Shown here: positions 5,945 to 10,319 of the stretch, in pieces | Numbering within the stretch: position 1 is the first letter of the stretch | How the letters are laid out: each line of letters starts with the position of its first letter | NCBI GenBank assembly: GCA_012799115.1 | Contig: JAAZLY010000046.1 | Span: forward strand, 1 to 10,319 | Direction of reading: 5' to 3' | Source: Bacillota bacterium | GTDB lineage: Bacteria; Bacillota; Limnochordia; Darwinibacteriales; Darwinibacteriaceae | DNA: 10,319 bases | Notes under the pieces: model-generated | The model's database searches: none | Seen by the model: the letters and a program-made list of their open reading frames with translations, nothing else | Told to the model about the DNA's origin: nothing | Position numbers and translations under genes: made by a program

Positions 5945-6974
5945 ATGAGTTCACCATCCTTCTATAAGCAAAGAACGTCACTCCCATGAGGAGTACTAAA
6001 AAGGATAGCAGTGCCAATAACGTCGCCCAAATCTCCCCCACTCCCTGACCGTGTAGCAACACAGCTTCGAGTCCGGCAAATACGTGGAAGGTCGGGAAGA
6101 AACCCGCTAGAACACGGGTAAACGAGGATAGGTCGGAAAGCAAGGTGGGAAAGAGCAGAGGAAAATAGACCACGGTTGCCACTGAGCGGGCTGCCGATTG
6201 GCCACTAGCTAAGACGCCGATTAAAAGCCCAATAGCCGTGAAACATGCGGCACCTAAAAGAGTTAGGACCCCCAAAGCTAGCCAAGCCGAAAAACCGAGT
6301 CCATATAAGCGATTAAGACCAGACATGATCCCCACCGTTACAATACTCAGTACCACCCCAAACAGACCTTTCCCGAAGAGCAGTTCTCCGTATCCAGCCG
6401 GCGAAACACCAATGGCGTCTATCGTCTTCGTATCCTTTTCTTCGGCAAAGGCCCCTGAGACAACCATAACTCCAATCATACTCATGGTCACTGTGATCCA
6501 GACGGGCAGAACAGAACGACTGACTGTGGTGTCCCCTACAGGAATCACTTCGAGGTCATAATAGAGGGGGACGGCCAAATAGGTCTCTACAAGTTGCTTG
6601 ATGCTTTCACTCAAGGCGAAAAAATAGACCGGACGCCCGCTATCCAAGAACACGGAAAACTCATCCTCACTGTGAACTTGCACAAAGCCATGGACTTGGC
6701 CGCTCTTCACTAACTCGAGACCTTCATCACGGTTCGAGACTATGTCTAGGTTGATGTTAAGCGCGCTGCCTTCTACAAATCGCGTAAAGCCCGCGCCTTC
6801 CTCTTCAAGAATGGCGACGATAAACTCCTTCGGTGTCTGCGCTTGATCCAAGACGCCGAACAAAAGCGATGCTACGACCGGAAGGATGACGGCAATGAGT
6901 ATCGTTCTGTTTTTCACCGATTCAATGAGGTCCTTGCGCACAAAAGCCCAAATACGATGACATTTTGTTCCCAT
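5937..6974 (-). CDS. ABC-2 type transporter permease
   Basis: This 345-residue membrane subunit has the ABC-2 exporter layout. An amphipathic N-terminus (RIWAFVRKDLIESVKNRT) leads into helix 1 at about 23-41. A large extracytoplasmic domain covers about 45-155. Five further helices lie at about 157-176, 198-220, 229-255, 262-280 and 315-337. The loop FAEEKDTKTIDAIGVSPAGY (176-195) is the conserved cytoplasmic coupling segment that follows helix 2 (E-K-E/D-x-x-T). The start is the ATG at 6974, supported by GAGGAG (6982-6987) 7 nt upstream. The frame is open back to a TTG at 7064, but that stretch holds two RNA hairpins and makes an Arg-rich sequence unlike the family. The stop overlaps the next gene by 8 bp. 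With the ATPase it forms one exporter; the substrate is unknown. Confidence 0.92.
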   Translation of the reverse strand: MGTKCHRIWAFVRKDLIESVKNRTILIAVILPVVASLLFGVLDQAQTPKEFIVAILEEEGAGFTRFVEGSALNINLDIVSNRDEGLELVKSGQVHGFVQVHSEDEFSVFLDSGRPVYFFALSESIKQLVETYLAVPLYYDLEVIPVGDTTVSRSVLPVWITVTMSMIGVMVVSGAFAEEKDTKTIDAIGVSPAGYGELLFGKGLFGVVLSIVTVGIMSGLNRLYGLGFSAWLALGVLTLLGAACFTAIGLLIGVLASGQSAARSVATVVYFPLLFPTLLSDLSSFTRVLAGFFPTFHVFAGLEAVLLHGQGVGEIWATLLALLSFLVLLMGVTFFAYRRMVNSYD

Positions 6975-6981
6975 AGTGTTT

Positions 6982-6987
6982 CTCCTC
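6982..6987 (-). promoter_or_regulatory. Shine-Dalgarno site of the ABC permease
   Basis: GAGGAG on the minus strand is 7 nt before the ATG at 6972-6974 and decides that start over the far upstream TTG. The AGGAGA here is also the same six bases as in the 5' arm of the hairpin at 7001-7028, so the hairpin's 3' arm could pair with either. Confidence 0.75.
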
Positions 6988-6990
6988 AGT

Positions 6991-7028
6991 AAAAGAATAA
7001 AGGAGAGACGCCGCGAGGGTTCTCTCCT
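6991..7028 (-). terminator. Terminator-like hairpin with U-rich tail in the ABC operon leader
   Basis: On the minus strand AGGAGAGA (7028-7021) and TCTCTCCT (7008-7001) form a perfect 8-bp stem around a 12-nt loop, followed by TTATTCTTTT (7000-6991). It lies after the small ORF at 7079-7150 and ends 16 nt before the permon start region, that is, just ahead of the permease Shine-Dalgarno site. It could end transcripts from the right or act as an attenuator for the exporter operon. The stem is only half GC and the loop is large, so efficiency is doubtful. Confidence 0.4.
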
Positions 7029-7030
7029 GC

Positions 7031-7052
7031 GCTGCCCGGATGCAGGGCCAGC
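7031..7052 (-). ncRNA. Second hairpin of the ABC operon leader
   Basis: On the minus strand GCTG-G-CCC pairs with GGG-CAGC: a 7-bp, GC-rich stem with one bulged base and a 7-nt loop (TGCATCC). It lies two nucleotides upstream of the terminator-like hairpin at 7001-7028. Together they suggest a structured 5' leader; no known riboswitch class was recognised. Confidence 0.35.
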
Positions 7053-7078
7053 ATGCGTTTCCAAAGAACACGTTTTAC

Positions 7079-7150
7079 TTAGGGCGTTATTCTACCAATC
7101 AAATAGATGAGCACCCAAATCACTACAACAGCACCAATTAGCTCGAGCAT
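7079..7150 (-). CDS. Small hydrophobic protein, 23 aa (single transmembrane segment)
   Basis: The ORF starts ATG at 7148-7150 and ends TAA at 7079-7081. Its ribosome-binding site is among the best in the window: GGGAGG (7159-7164, minus strand), 8 nt before the start. The product opens MLELIGAVVV, continues IWVLIYLIG and ends RITP, so almost the whole chain is one membrane-spanning helix with an acidic residue near the N-terminus and an arginine near the C-terminus. It lies 89 nt downstream of the P-II gene and 104 nt upstream of the ABC permease, all on the minus strand. It may be a small membrane protein tied to the antiporter/P-II operon or to the exporter, or a leader peptide for attenuation of the exporter operon, given the hairpins that follow. 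I recognise no named family. The evidence is the start signal plus the composition. Confidence 0.6.
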   Translation of the reverse strand: MLELIGAVVVIWVLIYLIGRITP

Positions 7151-7239
7151 ACACCTTACCTCCCTTAGATACTAAGACTGTGACTAATACAGATTATTCG
7201 GCACGCCAAGGAAAAATCCTACATATCTCAACAAGATGT

Positions 7240-7911
7240 CTATGCGTTTAGAATACCATAGGTTTCGGCGACGGATTGAACGAAGATAATACCGTTTCCT
7301 GGTTCATCGATTTTCAGATTATCACGTACCGCCTTCACAATACCTTCTGTAGATTCTGTCTTCGTTAGCATGAGGACGATTTCTTTTTCCGGCTCAATCT
7401 CCATATTCAGAAGCTTGGCCGTCTCATGGATACCCGAGCCTCGGGCGTTGATGATTGTTCCCCCTCGAGCTCCAACTGACTTGGCAACGTCCATGACTTC
7501 TTCAGCCAGGCCCTTTTCAACAACAACAAAAATCGCTGAATACATGCTACTGGCACCTCCGTCTTCAGCAGTAAATTCGTACTCATAGTTTCCTGTACCG
7601 ATGAATGCTCCCACTGGCATCACAAATGCGATACCGTGATTGGGCCTGCTAAAATCCAACTCAGCATCGAGCACCTCGAGTGTGTTGAAAGCCAAAGACT
7701 TCTCAGCAACCATTAACACGATTTCTTTTCGGATATCGGTCAGTTCTAAGAGCTTTAACAAACGATTATGAACAGTCCCCCTGCCAAGGACAATTGTGCC
7801 ACCGGACACACCGTTCTTCTTGGCCATTCCAAGAACTCTGCTTCCTAAACCGAAATTGACAATAACACATATGAGCTCATAGTGCTTTGTCTCAGGATTT
7901 GCTTGCGACAT
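7240..7911 (-). CDS. Tandem P-II-like regulatory protein partnered with a DUF1538 transporter
   Basis: This 223-residue cytoplasmic protein contains two P-II-like (GlnB-type ferredoxin-fold) domains. Domain 1 (about 10-103) has YELICVIVNFGLGSRV, the turn GVSGGTIVLGRGT (34-46), EIVLMVAEK and PNHGIAFVMPV (90-100). Domain 2 (about 123-218) repeats the pattern with YSAIFVVVEKGLAEEV, GARGGTIINARGSG (147-160), EIVLMLTK and PGNGIIFVQSV (204-214). Classical P-II proteins are single-domain trimers that bind ATP/ADP and 2-oxoglutarate and control ammonium transporters and other targets. The uridylylated tyrosine loop of GlnB is not evident, so control by ligand binding is more likely. The ATG at 7911 is preferred to the TTG at 7920 because AAGGGG (7921-7926) is 9 nt before the ATG but abuts the TTG. 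It overlaps the DUF1538 gene by 20 bp and so is probably coupled to it and regulates it. Confidence 0.85.
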   Translation of the reverse strand: MSQANPETKHYELICVIVNFGLGSRVLGMAKKNGVSGGTIVLGRGTVHNRLLKLLELTDIRKEIVLMVAEKSLAFNTLEVLDAELDFSRPNHGIAFVMPVGAFIGTGNYEYEFTAEDGGASSMYSAIFVVVEKGLAEEVMDVAKSVGARGGTIINARGSGIHETAKLLNMEIEPEKEIVLMLTKTESTEGIVKAVRDNLKIDEPGNGIIFVQSVAETYGILNA

Positions 7912-9406
7912 CAGATTCAACCCCTTGCTTTCTAGACTTCACTCCGAAGACAACACCGAGGCCTAGTAAAGTGATAATCCCCATCATAGCCACAAGTGCA
8001 ATCATGCCTAGTCCATCACGCAATAGGTCTGCGCCAGGAAATGCACTAGCTGCTCCTTGCGTAAACGCTAGAATAAAGGTTGTTGTCAGAGGCCCTGTAG
8101 CAACACTGCCAGCATCAAACCCAATCCCTACAAAGAGGTTGGGGGCAAAGTACGTCATCACAACGGCAAGGAGATATCCGGGTAACAAGATGTGCCATAG
8201 GCTGAGCCAAGGAACTAGCACTCGGATAGCCGAGAGCAAAATGGCGCTTCCGACGCCTACGGACAGAGATGCCGCAACCAATTTTCGTTTCACGTAGCCG
8301 CTGGTGACTTCTTCTATTTGGTGCGTGAGCACATGAACAGAAGGTTCGGCCAAAATCGTCACAAATCCTAAACCAAAGGAGATAACCAACAGCCAAATTT
8401 TATTGTCTAAGGAGGCTAGGTAATAGCCAAGTTGGCTGCCAACTTCCATAAATCCACCATTCACACCCATGAAGAAGAGGAATGTGCCAAGGAGTGTATA
8501 GACAAATCCTTTTAAAATCCGTGAGAACTGCCTCTTCTCGAACTTCAGCATGATCCGTTGTAGGACCAAGAGGGACACTGCTAGAGGCAAGATCGCCACC
8601 ACACTGTCTTTCATCGATGTTGGAACTATGCGCCAAAACGGGCTCATAATTGCGCCCACCTCTGCCATAGCAGGTTCGAGACTAATCACCGGATAGTCTT
8701 GTGTTGGTGTGAACATGTTCAGAATCATTACAGCCAAAATGGGACCAATGGCTCCGGCACCAATTAGGCCGAAGCTGTCTTCTTCAGCTTGCTTGCTATC
8801 TTTCCGCATGCTTGAAATTCCAACTGCCAAGGCCATAATAAAGGGCACCACCAAGATCCCTGTAACAGACCCAGCTGAATCAAAGCCAATGGCTAGAAAT
8901 TCCGGCGATGTCCGGGAAGTAATCCAAGCCAAAAGTATGATCAGACCATACCCAACGGTGAAGAACACCTTAATGGATAGACCCAGAAATACCCGTGCAA
9001 AGCCCATGGCTACCATGATGGCAAACCCTGTAGGTACCCAGGCAAGTAGCGTGGATGCTTTGATGCCTCCCGCCGTCACATACTCAATTTGATTGACCAA
9101 CACCAATAGGCCAGGCTCTGCCATGGAGACGAAGAGACCAAGAAGACCGCCCCCAAGCAAGAATAGCCATAGCTTATTGGTCTTAACCAAACTCGAACCC
9201 GTTCGGGCTCCCATTGGAGTGATCCCAATGTCTACACCAACAAGGAAGATAGAGAGACCAATGATTAGTGTCAACGCCCCGATCAAAAATCTCAATACAA
9301 CAGGGACCGATAAGGGAACCAAAGTGAAGTTCAGTAACATAACGATTATAACAATGGGAACAACCGCCTGCGTGTTGTCCTTTAGATAGCTAACAAGTAT
9401 GTTCAA
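7892..9406 (-). CDS. DUF1538 domain membrane protein, two repeats (probable cation/proton antiporter)
   Basis: This 504-residue polytopic membrane protein contains two DUF1538 repeats in one chain. The first repeat has AEPGLLVLVNQIEYVTAG (96-113) and GFDSAGSVTG (174-183). The second has AEPSVHVLTHQIEEVTSG (353-370) and GFDAGSVATG (429-438). Each repeat has several helices, and a charged loop at about 200-212 separates two hydrophobic halves. From memory, a two-subunit DUF1538 pair (UmpA/UmpB) from Halomonas has been reported as a Na+(Li+,K+)/H+ antiporter; here the two halves are fused, so cation transport is a reasonable inference, not proof. The start is TTG at 9406, the first possible start after an in-frame TAG that immediately precedes it. 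The Shine-Dalgarno site is weak (GAG about 7 nt upstream). A good promoter lies 43 bp upstream. The P-II-like gene overlaps its end. Confidence 0.87.
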   Translation of the reverse strand: MNILVSYLKDNTQAVVPIVIIVMLLNFTLVPLSVPVVLRFLIGALTLIIGLSIFLVGVDIGITPMGARTGSSLVKTNKLWLFLLGGGLLGLFVSMAEPGLLVLVNQIEYVTAGGIKASTLLAWVPTGFAIMVAMGFARVFLGLSIKVFFTVGYGLIILLAWITSRTSPEFLAIGFDSAGSVTGILVVPFIMALAVGISSMRKDSKQAEEDSFGLIGAGAIGPILAVMILNMFTPTQDYPVISLEPAMAEVGAIMSPFWRIVPTSMKDSVVAILPLAVSLLVLQRIMLKFEKRQFSRILKGFVYTLLGTFLFFMGVNGGFMEVGSQLGYYLASLDNKIWLLVISFGLGFVTILAEPSVHVLTHQIEEVTSGYVKRKLVAASLSVGVGSAILLSAIRVLVPWLSLWHILLPGYLLAVVMTYFAPNLFVGIGFDAGSVATGPLTTTFILAFTQGAASAFPGADLLRDGLGMIALVAMMGIITLLGLGVVFGVKSRKQGVESDVASKS

Positions 9407-9448
9407 CTAATCACTCTGCCTTTCTGTAGGGATATTAGACCACTATCG

Positions 9449-9477
9449 ATTATACCATAACTGGCAGGTGTAGTGAA
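9449..9477 (-). promoter_or_regulatory. Sigma-70/SigA-type promoter for the DUF1538/P-II operon
   Basis: On the minus strand a perfect -10 box TATAAT (9454-9449) lies 17 nt downstream of TTCACT (9477-9472), which matches four of six positions of TTGACA. It sits in the 111-bp gap between the gpsA stop and the DUF1538 start, placing the expected transcription start about 35 nt before the TTG. This indicates that the antiporter operon is transcribed separately from gpsA. Confidence 0.7.
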
Positions 9478-9517
9478 CCAAACAATAACATCGAAAACCC
9501 GTCCCGTCTCTGGATTT

Positions 9518-10319
9518 CTAGAATTCGAATTTCAATGGGCGCAGGAATAAACCAAGGAGTTCGTCTCTTGCCTCCTTGTCCTCAAAGAGAATCGAGTGAA
9601 TGGCGTTGCAGATTGGCAGTTCTAGTTCATGCCTATGGGAGAGAATTCTTAGCGCCCTAACCGTCTCAACACCTTCAGCCAACTTATCAAATCTCTGACC
9701 GCGAACAAAGGCCTCGCCAAAGCGCCGATTGTGGCTATGTGGTGAAAACAAAGTTGCCTCGTAGTCACCAAGATGACTTAAACCGTAGACGGTTAGCTCA
9801 TTTCCGCCCATGGCCCGGACTAGACGGGAAATCTCCCGAGCCCCCCGAGCCATCAAGGCCCCTTTCAGGCTACTACAGTCCAGACCGTCCAACATACCAG
9901 CGGCTACACCCATTACATTCTTGGCTGCTGCCCCGATTTCATTTCCTATCAAATCTTGTCCATAATAGAACCGAATCAAGTCGCTGCCAAATTCCTCAAC
10001 GATGGTCTTTGTAGTATCGATATCTTCAGATCCGATTACCATACAGTTAGGCGTTCCTGAGACAAAGTCCTGTACATGCCCTGGACCCAACCAGACAGCG
10101 GTAGAACAACTCGTACCAATTTCTTCACCAAAAACTTGAGACAGCCTTTTCCCAGTCGATGATTCAATACCCTTCATGCACAGAATGAAGGTCTTCCCTC
10201 GTGGGTGATAACCAGCTATTTGCTGCGTAAACTGTCGGAGGCTCTGAGAACTGATAGAAATGACAATGAAATCACTCTCCAATACGAGCTCAAGGGAAGT
10301 GCTAAGGCAGACGTCTTCT
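9518..10319 (-). CDS. gpsA: Glycerol-3-phosphate dehydrogenase [NAD(P)+], C-terminal part (partial, cut by right edge)
   Basis: GpsA reduces dihydroxyacetone phosphate to sn-glycerol 3-phosphate in the cytoplasm, supplying the backbone for phospholipids. About 266 of the usual 330-340 residues are present. The nucleotide-binding N-terminus (GxGxxG) lies outside the window. The frame is open through the edge: codons for DVCLSTSLELVL precede the TTG at 10282, so that TTG is an internal Leu codon. Visible motifs are the end of the Rossmann domain (ESDFIVISISSQSLRQF), CMKGIE with a catalytic-region Lys, GNEIGAAAKNVMGVAAGM with the second conserved Lys, and SHLGDYEATLFSPHSHNRRFG, matching the conserved GDxxxT...SxxNRxFG block. 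The segment usually reading GPSFAxE is GPGHVQDF here, marking a divergent subgroup. It ends in TAG at 9518-9520, with no convincing terminator behind it. Confidence 0.9.
   Translation of the reverse strand, partial: EDVCLSTSLELVLESDFIVISISSQSLRQFTQQIAGYHPRGKTFILCMKGIESSTGKRLSQVFGEEIGTSCSTAVWLGPGHVQDFVSGTPNCMVIGSEDIDTTKTIVEEFGSDLIRFYYGQDLIGNEIGAAAKNVMGVAAGMLDGLDCSSLKGALMARGAREISRLVRAMGGNELTVYGLSHLGDYEATLFSPHSHNRRFGEAFVRGQRFDKLAEGVETVRALRILSHRHELELPICNAIHSILFEDKEARDELLGLFLRPLKFEF

Noticed and set aside
6975..7064. Extension of the ABC permease to a TTG at 7064
   Set aside because: The added 30 residues are Arg-rich and unlike the family, the region contains two RNA hairpins, and the ATG at 6974 has an excellent ribosome-binding site.
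7151..7239. Promoter for the small ORF and ABC operon (AATAAT or TATTAG as -10)
   Set aside because: No acceptable -35 box at 16-18 nt could be found for either hexamer, so no call was made. Transcription may also read in from the antiporter/P-II operon.
9478..9530. Possible gpsA terminator near GACGGGACGGGTTTT (minus strand)
   Set aside because: There is a short T run but no inverted repeat to form a stem; the TTCTAGAA palindrome at the stop is too short.

Overview
The window reads as a compact stretch of a bacterial chromosome, probably Bacillota (Firmicutes). Strong GGAGG/GAGGAG-type Shine-Dalgarno sites sit 7-9 nt before most starts, and GTG and TTG starts occur. Most genes are packed head to tail on the minus strand with gaps of 0-24 nt or short overlaps. 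The gene families (MATE, CPBP proteases, GNATs, ABC-2 exporter, DUF1538 with P-II, GpsA) fit that group, but none identifies a genus. No rRNA, tRNA, CRISPR array, insertion sequence or phage gene was seen, and no gap between genes exceeds 300 bases.

Layout from left to right. The 3' half of a MATE efflux gene runs rightward off the left edge (to 640). It converges on a leftward four-gene cluster: a GNAT-plus-C-terminal-domain protein (start 3735), a ParB-like/GNAT fusion (start 2859), a CPBP membrane protease (start 1970) and a second stand-alone GNAT (start 1138). A divergent CPBP protease gene (3919-4590, plus strand) shares a 183-bp intergenic region with this cluster; that region holds a 14-bp inverted repeat. 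It converges, with a 58-bp overlap, on a leftward ABC-2 exporter operon: permease (start 6974), a signal-peptide protein (start 5944) and an ATPase (start 5450). Upstream of the permease lie a 23-codon hydrophobic small ORF (7079-7150) and two hairpins. Further right is a leftward pair: a 504-aa tandem DUF1538 membrane protein, probably a cation/proton antiporter, overlapping a tandem P-II-like regulator. A clear promoter (TTCACT-17-TATAAT) stands just before this pair. The right edge cuts a leftward glycerol-3-phosphate dehydrogenase gene (gpsA).

The most notable observations are these. The ParB-like/GNAT gene is interrupted by an in-frame TAG at 2152-2154, after which 52 codons of clearly conserved GNAT C-terminus continue in the same frame to a TGA at 1993. 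The ABC operon leader has a small membrane ORF and a terminator-like hairpin whose 3' arm could instead pair with the permease ribosome-binding site. The two-domain P-II regulator parallels a two-repeat DUF1538 transporter. I found no clear sign of a completely new defence or mobile system.
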